From positions 186,001 through 250,000 of the forward strand of contig JARWZO010000027.1 of NCBI GenBank assembly GCA_029866325.1: a stretch of DNA of 64,000 nt, given 5' to 3'. The position numbers were made by a program, and so were the translations under genes. This document shows, one piece after another, positions 8,575 through 17,706 of the stretch. A model generated the notes under the pieces. It was given only the letters and a program-made list of their open reading frames with translations, was not told the origin of the DNA and searched no databases. The DNA is from Fluviicola sp. (lineage in GTDB: Bacteria > Bacteroidota > Bacteroidia > Flavobacteriales_D > Crocinitomicaceae). The number at the start of each line of letters is the position of its first letter. The first letter of the stretch is position 1.

Positions 8575-9984
8575 TTGGCAACAAAAATCAAATTTGGCAC
8601 AGATGGCTGGAGAGCGATCATCGCAGAAGAATTTACAGTAGAAAATGTAGCGCGTGTAGCGTATGCAACTGCAAAATGGCTCAAGGAATCGGGATTGAAT
8701 CAACGCATTGCTGTTGGTCATGATTGCCGGTTTGCAGGAGAATTGTTTGCTGATACTGTTACCAAGGTGTTGCTGAACGAAGGAATTGAAGTGAAATTGT
8801 CTCGCGGATTTGTGTCAACACCTATGATTTCTTTGGCAGCCAATCAGCTGTCGTGCGGTTTGGGAATCATCTTAACGGCAAGTCACAATCCACCGTCTTA
8901 CAATGGATATAAGCTAAAAGCACATTACGGCGGACCGCTAACTCCGGATAAAGTACAGGAAATCGAAGATATTATCCCTGAAACGGTGCCGTTTGATTAT
9001 GCTTCGGTGGAATTGGATCCGTTTATGGCAAGTGGACAGCTGGAAATCGTTGATTTTGAAACGCGTTATGTCAAACATATTGAGCAGCATTTCGACCTGG
9101 AAGCTATTCGTAAGTCGGATTTGAATTTGGTTTACGATGCCATGTACGGCGCAGGACAGAATGTGATTCGTCGTATTTTGCCAAATGTTCAGTTATTGCA
9201 TTGTGAGCACAATCCGTCGTTTTACGGACAAGCTCCCGAGCCGATTCAAAAAAACTTGCAACCGCTTGAAAACTATATCAAACAAAAAGGAAATATTCAT
9301 TGCGCTTTAGCAACCGACGGAGATGCGGATCGAATCGGTTTGTACAACGGAAAAGGAGAATTCATTGATTCGCACCACATCATTTTGCTGTTGATGCATT
9401 ATTTGGTGAAATACAAACACCAAACAGGTAAAGTGGTAACAGCATTCAGTACCACGCCTCGCGTTGGCCAATTGGCAAAGCACTACGATTTAGAATCGGA
9501 AGTCGTGAAAATCGGGTTCAAGTATATTGCCGGAATCATGGTAGAAGAAGACGTATTGATTGGTGGTGAAGAATCGGGTGGAATTGCGGTAAAAGGGCAC
9601 ATTCCTGAGCGAGATGGAATCTGGATAGGATTGATCATCTGGGAATTTATGGCTAAATCGGGTAAAACGCTGGATGAATTGATCGCCGAAGTTTATGAGA
9701 TTGTGGGGGCGTTTAAGTTTGAACGCAACGATTTGCATTTGACAGAAGCCTTGAAAAACGAAGTTGTTGCCAATTGTACGAACAATAAATACAAAGCCTT
9801 TGGGAAATATCAGGTTCGCGAAGTTGGAACAATCGACGGCTGGAAATTCATTTTCGATGATAATCGTTGGTTGATGATTCGTGCTTCGGGAACAGAGCCT
9901 GTGCTCAGAACCTATGCTGAAGCTCCAACATTGGAAGAAGTACGTGAGATTTTGAAAATCACCGAAGACATGATTCGTAACTAA
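8575..9984 (+). CDS. Phosphoglucomutase/phosphomannomutase family protein
   Basis: This 469-aa alpha-D-phosphohexomutase interconverts hexose 1- and 6-phosphates, feeding nucleotide-sugar synthesis. Motifs in order are FGTDGWR at the N-terminus, the phosphoserine loop LTASHNPPSYNGYK, the metal-binding DGDADRIG, the sugar-specificity loop GGEESGG, and the phosphate-binding RASGTEP. The GEESGG form points to the phosphoglucomutase-like branch, but glucose versus mannose cannot be decided. No ATG precedes FGTDGWR. The TTG at 8575 gives MATKIKFGTDGW, which fits homologues well, while the TTG at 8551 lies inside the -7 box. It is first in a run with the symporter (6-base gap), aroC and a GT-C-like gene. 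Confidence 0.9.
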   Translation: MATKIKFGTDGWRAIIAEEFTVENVARVAYATAKWLKESGLNQRIAVGHDCRFAGELFADTVTKVLLNEGIEVKLSRGFVSTPMISLAANQLSCGLGIILTASHNPPSYNGYKLKAHYGGPLTPDKVQEIEDIIPETVPFDYASVELDPFMASGQLEIVDFETRYVKHIEQHFDLEAIRKSDLNLVYDAMYGAGQNVIRRILPNVQLLHCEHNPSFYGQAPEPIQKNLQPLENYIKQKGNIHCALATDGDADRIGLYNGKGEFIDSHHIILLLMHYLVKYKHQTGKVVTAFSTTPRVGQLAKHYDLESEVVKIGFKYIAGIMVEEDVLIGGEESGGIAVKGHIPERDGIWIGLIIWEFMAKSGKTLDELIAEVYEIVGAFKFERNDLHLTEALKNEVVANCTNNKYKAFGKYQVREVGTIDGWKFIFDDNRWLMIRASGTEPVLRTYAEAPTLEEVREILKITEDMIRN

Positions 9985-9990
9985 GAAACT

Positions 9991-11520
9991 ATGGCGCACG
10001 TTCAAACAGGAGGTAAAAAGAGTCGGTTAACGCTCTATATTTTCATTGGCTTATTTCTTGGGATAGGAGTTGGTGTTTTGTTGAATAAAAACTACGTTAA
10101 TACCGAAAACGAAGGTTTACAGCGTATTGATAAAGAGGTTTTAGCAAATTCGAAGGCGCTCGATGAGTTGCCGAAATCAGAACTCGAAACGAAAGAGAAA
10201 AATAACCTGGAAGCCCTTACTGAGAACCTGGAAAACGCAAAGAAAAGAGCAAAAGGCGATTCTACAATTGTTGGTGAAGAGAAGGAGTTGACGGTTCGTG
10301 AATGGGAAAATGAACTAAAACGCGCCGAATTGGTAGCTGCGAATGATACATTGGCGGTTCACAAAACCAAAATGAATGAATCGCGTGATACCAAATTGCA
10401 GTATTTCACTGCGTTGAGCGAAAATATTTTCTTGCGGTTGATCAAAATGATTGTGGCTTTACTCGTGTTCTCAACATTGGTAGTAGGAGTAGCGCGTTTG
10501 GGCGATATCAAAGCCGTTGGACGAATTGGAGGAAAGACCCTGCTCTGGTTTCTCAGTGCTTCATTTGTGAGTTTGTTTCTCGGAATGGTGCTGGTAAACG
10601 TCTTCCAACCTGGATTGATGATGGATTTACCGCTCCCAGATGCTGGAACATCAACCGGAGTTGATAAAGTAGCGCTTTCGTTCAAAGAATTCTTGAACCA
10701 TGTGTTCCCGAAAAGCCCGATTGAGGCAATGGCGCACAACGAGATCTTGCAGATTGTGGTATTCTCGCTGTTCTTTGGAGTAGCATGTGCCGCGATCGGA
10801 AAAAAGGTAGAACCGTTGGTGAATGCCCTCGAAATGTTGGCAGACATCATTTTGAAAATTACCGGATATGTCATGAATTTTGCTCCGTTTGCCGTATTCG
10901 GTGCTATGACAGCTATCATTGCCAAACAAGGATTGGAAGTATTGAATACGTACGTGATCTTCATCGCCGAATTCTATGGTGGTTTGTTATTGCTGTGGGG
11001 AATTTTATTCCTCGCCGGTTTCTTGGTCATCAAAAAACGCATTTTCGGTTTGTTTAAACGCATCAAAGATCCGGTGTTGATTGCTTTTAGTACCTCAAGT
11101 TCAGAAGCTGCTTTCCCAAGAACCATGCAGGAATTGGAAGATTTTGGCTGCGATAAAAAGATTGTGAGTTTCGTTTTACCACTTGGTTATTCATTTAACC
11201 TCGATGGAAGTATGATGTACATGACCTTTGCTTCTTTGTTCATTGCGCAGAGCTACGGTATGGATTTGAGCATGGGAACTCAAATGACGATGTTGTTGGT
11301 ATTGATGCTCACCAGTAAAGGAATTGCCGGTGTGCCACGAGCTTCATTGGTGGTGATTGCCGGAACATTGGCGTCATTCGGTATTCCTGAAGCCGGTTTG
11401 GCCTTGCTTTTGGGAATTGATCCTTTACTCGATATGGGTCGAAGTGCGACCAATGTGATCGGAAATAGCGTTGCTACGGCAGTTGTATCGAAATGGGAAA
11501 ACCAACTTAAAGCCGATTAA
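9991..11520 (+). CDS. Dicarboxylate/amino acid:cation symporter (DAACS family) with a long charged insert
   Basis: The 509-aa inner-membrane protein is a Na+ or H+ coupled carrier for dicarboxylates or acidic amino acids (GltP/DctA fold). The re-entrant hairpin motif FSTSSSEAAFPRTMQ and the substrate/cation motif LGYSFNLDGSMMYM are intact, and DPLLDMGRSATNVIGNSVAT is the expected TM8 motif. Unusual is a charged, probably coiled-coil stretch of about 100 residues (about 38-135) between the first and second membrane segments, absent from GltP/DctA of enterics and making the protein longer than the usual 420-440 aa. It starts 6 bases after the mutase gene and its stop abuts the aroC ATG, so it is co-transcribed. 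Confidence 0.9.
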   Translation: MAHVQTGGKKSRLTLYIFIGLFLGIGVGVLLNKNYVNTENEGLQRIDKEVLANSKALDELPKSELETKEKNNLEALTENLENAKKRAKGDSTIVGEEKELTVREWENELKRAELVAANDTLAVHKTKMNESRDTKLQYFTALSENIFLRLIKMIVALLVFSTLVVGVARLGDIKAVGRIGGKTLLWFLSASFVSLFLGMVLVNVFQPGLMMDLPLPDAGTSTGVDKVALSFKEFLNHVFPKSPIEAMAHNEILQIVVFSLFFGVACAAIGKKVEPLVNALEMLADIILKITGYVMNFAPFAVFGAMTAIIAKQGLEVLNTYVIFIAEFYGGLLLLWGILFLAGFLVIKKRIFGLFKRIKDPVLIAFSTSSSEAAFPRTMQELEDFGCDKKIVSFVLPLGYSFNLDGSMMYMTFASLFIAQSYGMDLSMGTQMTMLLVLMLTSKGIAGVPRASLVVIAGTLASFGIPEAGLALLLGIDPLLDMGRSATNVIGNSVATAVVSKWENQLKAD

Positions 11521-12585
11521 ATGGGTTCAGTCTACGGCCATATATTTCGATTGTCTTCGTTCGGTGAATCGCATGGCGTTGGGATAGGTGGAGTTATAGA
11601 TGGTGTTCCTTCCGGATTCACCCTTGATTTTGAAGCCATTCAACACGAGTTGGATCGTCGCAAACCCGGACAATCAGCTATTGTTACACAACGCAAAGAA
11701 GCCGACGAAGTTGAGTTTTTCTCCGGTATTTTTGAAGGAAAAACAACCGGGACTCCCATCGGTTTTCTGGTACGCAATACAAATCAAAAGTCGCAGGATT
11801 ACAATTCGATGAATGCTGCTTTTCGCCCGTCTCATGCAGATTTTACCTATCAGCAGAAATATGGAATCCGTGATCCGCGAGGAGGTGGACGTTCCAGCGC
11901 GCGTGAAACTGTGGCGCGGGTTGTTGCCGGAGCAATCGCTAAACAAGTATTGGCAACAATAGGTGTTCGGATAGATGCTTTTGTAGATCAGGTAGGTTCT
12001 ATACGCTGGGAAGGAACTTGGTCGACCGATTTGGCTCAAGTGCGTGAAAACAATGTGGTTCGTGTGCCGGATATGGAAACAGCCGAACAAATGGAAAATC
12101 TGATTCGTGAAGTACGCAAAGACGGCGACACCATTGGCGGTTGTGTGCGTTGCGTTATTACCGGAACTCCGGTTGGTTTGGGCGAACCTGTTTTCGATAA
12201 ATTACATGCTGAACTTGGCAAAGCCATGCTGTCGATCAACGCAGTGAAGGGATTTACCATTGGTTCCGGTTTCGAAGGAGTTGAAATGCGCGGTTCGCAA
12301 CACAACGATGCGTTTACTGCAGGTGGCGCAACTTTGACCAATCATTCAGGTGGAATTCAAGGTGGAATTTCAAACGGAATGCCCATTGATTTCAGAGTCG
12401 CTTTTAAACCTGTTGCGACCATAATGACCGAACAGCAAACCATTGATACCAATCTGGAAGAAACAACCTTAACAGGTACAGGAAGACATGATCCGTGCGT
12501 GGTTCCGAGAGCCGTTCCCATTGTGGAAGCCATGGCTGCAATGGTGATACTTGATTTTTACTTACGACAAAAAGCTACTTTTTAA
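11521..12585 (+). CDS. aroC: Chorismate synthase
   Basis: This 354-aa enzyme makes chorismate from EPSP using reduced FMN, the last step of the shikimate pathway. Family signatures are all present: [14 protein letters not shown] near the N-terminus, [29 protein letters not shown] in the middle (split here only for description: positions about 100-128), and [18 protein letters not shown] near the C-terminus. Length is normal. The ATG at 11521 directly follows the symporter's TAA, and its own stop overlaps the next ATG by one base (TAATG), so translation is likely coupled on both sides. No other shikimate gene is in the window. Confidence 0.96.
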   Translation: MGSVYGHIFRLSSFGESHGVGIGGVIDGVPSGFTLDFEAIQHELDRRKPGQSAIVTQRKEADEVEFFSGIFEGKTTGTPIGFLVRNTNQKSQDYNSMNAAFRPSHADFTYQQKYGIRDPRGGGRSSARETVARVVAGAIAKQVLATIGVRIDAFVDQVGSIRWEGTWSTDLAQVRENNVVRVPDMETAEQMENLIREVRKDGDTIGGCVRCVITGTPVGLGEPVFDKLHAELGKAMLSINAVKGFTIGSGFEGVEMRGSQHNDAFTAGGATLTNHSGGIQGGISNGMPIDFRVAFKPVATIMTEQQTIDTNLEETTLTGTGRHDPCVVPRAVPIVEAMAAMVILDFYLRQKATF

Positions 12586-14402
12586 TGCAATTATTGGAAA
12601 CCGTTCGAAAACTGATCAATACAAAATTGTTTTTCGTTGTTTTTATGGTTACGATAGCTGTTACTTTCGGCACCAAATCAGATCGTTATTTCGGTTGGAC
12701 AAATGTACAGGCAAAAAAAGGTGAGCCCATTCTTTCCGATGGCGCGGGTTACTATGCTTACCTGCCACAATGGTTCATTTACAAAACGTCCAACTTTGAA
12801 TTTATCCCTACTGTAAAAAATGCCGATACACTCAATTATAAATTTTCCCGGTTTACGGATAACTTAACCTTTGATGCACAAGGGAAAGCAACCAATAAGT
12901 ATTACACCGGTACAGCTTTTTCAATGATTCCGTTTTTTGCCGTAGCGCATATCTACGCTAAAAACAGCGATTATCTTAAGGATGGTTATAGCAAGCCCTA
13001 CCAGTTTATGGCAAATTTTGCTTCGGTATTTTACCTGTTGTTTGGCTGTTTAGGTATTTATTTTCTACTAAGGCGTTTCCACATTGATCGGATTTTTATT
13101 GCAATTGTGCTATGCATGCTGGTTTTCGGGACGGATGTGAGTTATTTCACTTACGTTCTGACACCTTTTTCGCACGTGTTTTCGTTTGCTATTGTGGCTT
13201 GGATGTTGCTTTATGCCAAGAAATGGGCCGATGAACATTCAGCTAAAAACTTCATCTTGTTTTGCCTGTTTTTAGGTTGGGCGGTCATGATTCGTCCTAC
13301 CAATATTCTAGTGCTAGCCTTTGTACCGTTTATGTTTACCGGTACGCAATTGTTTTTCGGGCGTCTAAAACTGCTTTTCACAAAACATTGGATTCATGTG
13401 TTATCGGGTGCTACTGTTTTCACGCTTTTCCTCGGTTTTCAATTGTGGAATACATACGATCAAACCGGAAAATTTGCCTTGAATACCTATACCACAGAAA
13501 CATTTGAATTTTGGGGAAATCCTAAAATATGGGATGTGTTGTTTAGCTGGCGCAAAGGTTTGTTCATTTTCGCACCTGTATTGTTGTTGTTACTTCCGGG
13601 ATGGTATATATTGTATCGTCACCAACGAAATTTGTTTTGGGGAAGCATCGTCTTTTTCGCCATTTTCACTTACGTTACTGCATCGTGGTGGTGTTGGTGG
13701 TATGGTGGCGGTTTGGGTATGCGTCCTTATATTGATATATTGCCTGTTTTGGCAATTCCACTCGCGTTTTTGTTGCAACAATCCAAGTGGTATATAAATG
13801 CATTTACTTTGGCGTTTGTGCTACTCACAACTTGGATGTATCAGGTGTATGAATACCAAATGAAAAACAATATTCTGCATTACGACGACATGACGTATGA
13901 GCAATTTGCCCGTGTATTCATGAAAGAAGATTTGCGCTATGGCTGGTGTTTGCATTTGCAGTATGAATCGTTGCCCACGGAAGGATTTATGACTATGAAA
14001 CAGCAATCGTTTCAGATGTTCAACGAACCGATACCGCAAGACCGCTATTTCAAGTTGTTGGGGTATGATTTCAATGATAATCCGCAATTGATGATTTACA
14101 GCGATACCACCTATAAATCCAATCATTTCGGAGCGAGTATTACCGGAGAAGTGTATTTGTATTCAGGTGAAACCAATCCGACAATCGAAGCTGAGTATTT
14201 CAAAGATGGGGCTGTTTTCCGTAAAGGTCAGTTTTTCATTGGTCAGTTTATTCCTGAAACAGAAAAACTTTCTCCGATAGAAGTGCAGCTTTATCCTGGG
14301 TTGACTTATGCCGAGTTTGATTCGATACGGGTTCAGTTTTTTGAAGGAAATACGTTTACAGGGGTGAAATCGTTGAAGATCAAAGAATTGATTTTTGAGT
14401 GA
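12585..14402 (+). CDS. Polytopic membrane protein, GT-C glycosyltransferase-like, unknown substrate
   Basis: The protein is 605 aa. After an N-terminal membrane segment (about 14-32) comes a periplasmic loop with SDGAGYYAYLPQWFIY, a motif shared by many Bacteroidota GT-C-like membrane proteins, then about nine more hydrophobic segments up to residue ~415 and a soluble, probably beta-rich C-terminal domain of about 180 residues. GT-C enzymes use lipid-linked sugar donors at the membrane, and an acidic residue in the first loop (Asp near 49) is the usual catalytic candidate. Assignment is by topology and this motif only. It overlaps aroC by one base and shares its transcript. The upstream mutase could feed sugar-nucleotide synthesis for it, but that link is inference. 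Confidence 0.7.
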   Translation: MQLLETVRKLINTKLFFVVFMVTIAVTFGTKSDRYFGWTNVQAKKGEPILSDGAGYYAYLPQWFIYKTSNFEFIPTVKNADTLNYKFSRFTDNLTFDAQGKATNKYYTGTAFSMIPFFAVAHIYAKNSDYLKDGYSKPYQFMANFASVFYLLFGCLGIYFLLRRFHIDRIFIAIVLCMLVFGTDVSYFTYVLTPFSHVFSFAIVAWMLLYAKKWADEHSAKNFILFCLFLGWAVMIRPTNILVLAFVPFMFTGTQLFFGRLKLLFTKHWIHVLSGATVFTLFLGFQLWNTYDQTGKFALNTYTTETFEFWGNPKIWDVLFSWRKGLFIFAPVLLLLLPGWYILYRHQRNLFWGSIVFFAIFTYVTASWWCWWYGGGLGMRPYIDILPVLAIPLAFLLQQSKWYINAFTLAFVLLTTWMYQVYEYQMKNNILHYDDMTYEQFARVFMKEDLRYGWCLHLQYESLPTEGFMTMKQQSFQMFNEPIPQDRYFKLLGYDFNDNPQLMIYSDTTYKSNHFGASITGEVYLYSGETNPTIEAEYFKDGAVFRKGQFFIGQFIPETEKLSPIEVQLYPGLTYAEFDSIRVQFFEGNTFTGVKSLKIKELIFE

Positions 14403-14570
14403 TTTAAATCATTTAAAATCAATAAGTTAAATTCAGTAATCTCGCAATATTACGGAATTTTTTCAGGTCGCATTTTACTTCTAATTTTTAAATGTGAATA
14501 TTCGTTAAATCACACCACATTTGTTAAAAAAATCGGTTGCTCCCTCGGTTTCGGTGACTACCTTTAAAGC

Positions 14571-15842
14571 ATGGAACGCAAAAAAATAGTCATCATAGGT
14601 GGCGGCTTTGCGGGATTGAATGTCGCCCGTAAATTGGCAAAAGCAAATTGTGACATTCTGTTGGTGGACAAACAAAATCACCACATGTTTCAACCACTTT
14701 TTTACCAAGTGGCCAGTGCTCGATTAGAACCTTCGAGTATCTCTTTCCCTTTTCGTGCCTTGTTTCGAAGATCAAAAAACATCGATTTCAGGTACGCTAC
14801 CGTAACAGCTGTAAAGCCGGAACAGAATGAAATCGAGACCTCGATGGGAACCATTCCCTACGATGAGTTGATTATCGCTACCGGATGTCGCACCAACTTC
14901 TTTGGAAACAAAAACTTGGAGCAACATGCGATGGCCATGAAATCGACCCAGCAAACCATTCACATTCGCAACACCATTCTTTCCAAGTTCGAGAAAATCA
15001 TCTTTGTAGACGATGATGAGAAGGAAGAATTGATGAATCTCGTGATTGTAGGGGCTGGACCAACAGGAGTGGAATTATCGGGAGCTTTCGCTGAAATGAA
15101 AAAAAACGTAATGCCCCGCGATTACCCGCATTTTGACTTTTCGAAACTAAAAATCATTTTGCTGGAAGGCAGTCCGAATACACTCAACGCCATGGGAGAC
15201 GCTTCCAGAAAATGGTCGCGAACGTATTTGGAACGAATAGGAGTGGAGGTGCGCACATCAACGGTGGTTGCAGACTATGACGGTCACGATTTGAAGCTTG
15301 TCAGCGGAGAATTGATCCCGACTCAAACCGTGATTTGGGCAGCAGGTGTTACCGGAAATACCATTCCAGGGATGGATGAGACGATCATGGTGCGTTCGCG
15401 CTACCGCGTGAATCGTTTCTCGGAAGTAGAGAATCATCCGAACATTTACGCTATTGGAGATATTTCGTACATGGAAACACCGAAATATCCGCAAGGTCAT
15501 CCGCAGTTGGCGAATGTTGCTATTAATCAGGGAAAAACGTTAGCCAAAAACTTCCAGCGAAAATGGGCAGGCAAAGAACAAGTTCCGTTTGAATACAAAG
15601 ACAAAGGATCAATGGCAACCATTGGAAAACACAAAGCGGTGGTCGAATTACCCGGTTTTAAATTTCAAGGTTATTTTGCCTGGATGGTTTGGATGGCATT
15701 GCACCTAATGCTTATTTTGAGCGTACGAAACAAAGTTGTTGTTTTTTACAACTGGGCTTGGAGTTACCTCACCGGCGATAGTTCCCTGCGATTGATTTTA
15801 CGCGATGAACGTGATCGTGAAGCATTGCGGAGAAACGATTGA
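14571..15842 (+). CDS. NAD(P)/FAD-dependent oxidoreductase, type II NADH dehydrogenase (NDH-2)
   Basis: The 423-aa protein belongs to the NDH-2 family, which moves electrons from NADH to quinone without pumping protons. The N-terminal FAD-binding motif VIIGGGFAGLNVAR (about 6-19), an NAD-binding motif LVIVGAGPTGVELSG (about 157-171) and the third FAD contact YAIGDISYM (about 295-303) are clear. The C-terminal 60 residues hold a hydrophobic/amphipathic helix (GYFAWMVWMALHLMLILSV) expected to anchor the enzyme to the membrane face. It lies alone between the GT-C-like gene (168 bases upstream) and a convergent cluster. Confidence 0.9.
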   Translation: MERKKIVIIGGGFAGLNVARKLAKANCDILLVDKQNHHMFQPLFYQVASARLEPSSISFPFRALFRRSKNIDFRYATVTAVKPEQNEIETSMGTIPYDELIIATGCRTNFFGNKNLEQHAMAMKSTQQTIHIRNTILSKFEKIIFVDDDEKEELMNLVIVGAGPTGVELSGAFAEMKKNVMPRDYPHFDFSKLKIILLEGSPNTLNAMGDASRKWSRTYLERIGVEVRTSTVVADYDGHDLKLVSGELIPTQTVIWAAGVTGNTIPGMDETIMVRSRYRVNRFSEVENHPNIYAIGDISYMETPKYPQGHPQLANVAINQGKTLAKNFQRKWAGKEQVPFEYKDKGSMATIGKHKAVVELPGFKFQGYFAWMVWMALHLMLILSVRNKVVVFYNWAWSYLTGDSSLRLILRDERDREALRRND

Positions 15843-15875
15843 ATTGGATGAGTATTTAGCGTTACGAAGAAACTA

Positions 15876-16415
15876 CTAAATGTACACCTTGTTGCGCAAT
15901 CGAGCGGCTTTTCTACACTTTCCGGATTCTTCCAGACAATCAATCATTCGTTGACGGAGGCGTTTATCACGGTTTTCTCTTCCTGTTCCACAGTGTTCCA
16001 TAATGTATTTACGGAACATTAAAGACAGGTTTTTATAGGCTTTTTTGTGTTGCCCGGTTTTGTGATAGTATTCATAGCGTTGATAGCAGATATTGCGACT
16101 ATCAATATTTCGATACATTGTCTTCCGTGAATATCTAGGCAATGTAATGAGGGGAGTTACTTTTTTAGCCGTTTTTAAAGCTTTTTTGGAATCACCTATC
16201 GTGAAATAAGCACTTGTAAGATGCACATAAACATGCGATCTGCACCCAGCTTTTCGGTCAAGTTTGATGATCTCTTCGCAGGTAGCAATTAGTTGATTGA
16301 CTTGCAGTGAATCATTCATATAGCTATACATCTTTCTCTTTAAACTATCCACTTTACTTTGTTGAGCATTACTATTAATCGAAATCAAAAGAGTGATAAT
16401 GAGTAGAATTTTCAT
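15876..16415 (-). CDS. Exported protein of unknown function, TPR-like helices
   Basis: The protein is 179 aa from the ATG at 16415; an ATG at 16424 would add three residues. A signal peptide (MKILLIITLLISINSNAQQ) is followed by a basic, helical mature part with spacing like one or two tetratricopeptide units (AYFTIGDSKKALKTAKKV and YEYYHKTGQHKKAYKNL). The C-terminus is very rich in Arg/Lys. It is the last gene of a row of four exported proteins on this strand. No function can be given. Confidence 0.65.
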   Translation of the reverse strand: MKILLIITLLISINSNAQQSKVDSLKRKMYSYMNDSLQVNQLIATCEEIIKLDRKAGCRSHVYVHLTSAYFTIGDSKKALKTAKKVTPLITLPRYSRKTMYRNIDSRNICYQRYEYYHKTGQHKKAYKNLSLMFRKYIMEHCGTGRENRDKRLRQRMIDCLEESGKCRKAARLRNKVYI

Positions 16416-16436
16416 AAAGTACATCGCTATTAAGAT

Positions 16437-16961
16437 TCAATGATCAAAGCTAATAATCCGAGTAACTTTCCATTGCCCATCCTTTTTTTGCCAGGTATGC
16501 ACAAACTGAAAGGTACCGCAATCATCTTTACCGTTTTCTTGATGACAAAATTGATGTCTGCCTAATTGAACGGCACCAAAATCCTTAATCGGATAAACTT
16601 GCATACTACCTTCAATTAAAACCCGCTTTAATCCTGTATGTTGATTGCGTTCAAAGAGCGATTTGAAGTTGTCCATCGTTTGCTGGAAATCGGTTAATCC
16701 GCCTTTATCGTGGTAAAATTCTAAATCATCTGAAAAAACAGCGGCTAATTTTTCCATATCCTGAGCGTTAAATGCATCGAACAAAACGCTGTCCATGTGT
16801 GTGATTTCATTGTAAAGTTGTTTTGAGACAGGGATGTATTTCGGTACGGAAATCGTGTCTCCTACAATTGGCAATAGCCTCTGCTGTTGTTGTGGCGGTT
16901 GGTCGTTACATCCGACGAAAGCGATGATGCTTAAACAACTAATGAGCAACTTAAAATTCAT
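16437..16961 (-). CDS. Lipoprotein with NTF2/SnoaL-like (DUF4440) domain
   Basis: The 174-aa protein has a lipoprotein signal peptide (MNFKLLISCLSIIAFVGC) with lipobox FVGC and Cys18 as the lipidated residue. The mature part (HMDSVLFDAFNAQDMEKLAAVFSDDLEFYHDKGG) is typical of DUF4440/SnoaL cone-fold proteins. The domain often binds small hydrophobic ligands. An in-frame TTG at 16967 would add two residues; the ATG at 16961 gives the better signal peptide. It lies 17 bases after the stop of the upstream lipoprotein gene. Confidence 0.78.
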   Translation of the reverse strand: MNFKLLISCLSIIAFVGCNDQPPQQQQRLLPIVGDTISVPKYIPVSKQLYNEITHMDSVLFDAFNAQDMEKLAAVFSDDLEFYHDKGGLTDFQQTMDNFKSLFERNQHTGLKRVLIEGSMQVYPIKDFGAVQLGRHQFCHQENGKDDCGTFQFVHTWQKKDGQWKVTRIISFDH

Positions 16962-16978
16962 ATTCAACTACAATTCAG

Positions 16979-17671
16979 TTACTTTTCAAACAACATCGGG
17001 AAATTATCCATCGTAATGTTCCTGATTTTTCCGTTGCAACTTTTGGCGATTTTCACAAACAAGGTATTTCCCCTTTTTTCATCCGTGCCTATTCTGATTT
17101 GAAAATGACAAGCTTCGCTTCTATCATCGCTGTATTCATCCACAAAATACAATCCTCCGTCATCATCCTGAATGGATTCTGAACCCAAAAAGAAACCGGA
17201 AGACAAATCGGCCGTTCCTTTTTGATCGTGATTGGCTTTGCCAAATTCTACCATTTCTATCCAATAACTCACAGTGGTGTAATTGATCCGCTTGATTGTA
17301 AGTGCAATCGCCAATTCATCTTTTCGTCCGGTGAATTTCAGTTCATCACCGATTTTGATACTTTGCGGGAAAAGAATCGTGTCTTGGTTATCCACTATCA
17401 ACAACGAATCTTCTAAGTTGAATTTTCTGAAACCGGTGCTTTCACGCAATCCTGCAATGAATGCCTTGGAATAATCGGAAGGGTTTTTCACAACCACAGT
17501 AGCTTTTCGTGGCGGATTGGTTGATGGTTTCTCAGAATCGAGTGGGTGAAATTCCGCTTGTGGTTTTGTAGGGTTTATTGTCGATTCCAGATTGGGTTGA
17601 GGTTGTTCATTACGACATTGAATCAAGGTACTGACAGAAAATAAAACCAATAATAGTTGAAATAGCTTCAT
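16979..17671 (-). CDS. Lipoprotein of unknown function
   Basis: The 230-aa protein begins MKLFQLLLVLFSVSTLIQC, a good lipoprotein signal with Cys19 at the cleavage site. A low-complexity Pro/Asn/Lys stretch follows, then a compact domain of unknown type (about 60-230). An earlier ATG at 17710 overlaps the upstream stop as ATGA and would allow translational coupling, but it adds 13 residues that spoil the signal peptide. The ATG at 17671 is preferred and the earlier one cannot be excluded. No domain is recognised. Confidence 0.65.
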   Translation of the reverse strand: MKLFQLLLVLFSVSTLIQCRNEQPQPNLESTINPTKPQAEFHPLDSEKPSTNPPRKATVVVKNPSDYSKAFIAGLRESTGFRKFNLEDSLLIVDNQDTILFPQSIKIGDELKFTGRKDELAIALTIKRINYTTVSYWIEMVEFGKANHDQKGTADLSSGFFLGSESIQDDDGGLYFVDEYSDDRSEACHFQIRIGTDEKRGNTLFVKIAKSCNGKIRNITMDNFPMLFEK

Positions 17672-17706
17672 GAATTTGAAGGTGAAAGAATATGAATATT
17701 GCGGTT

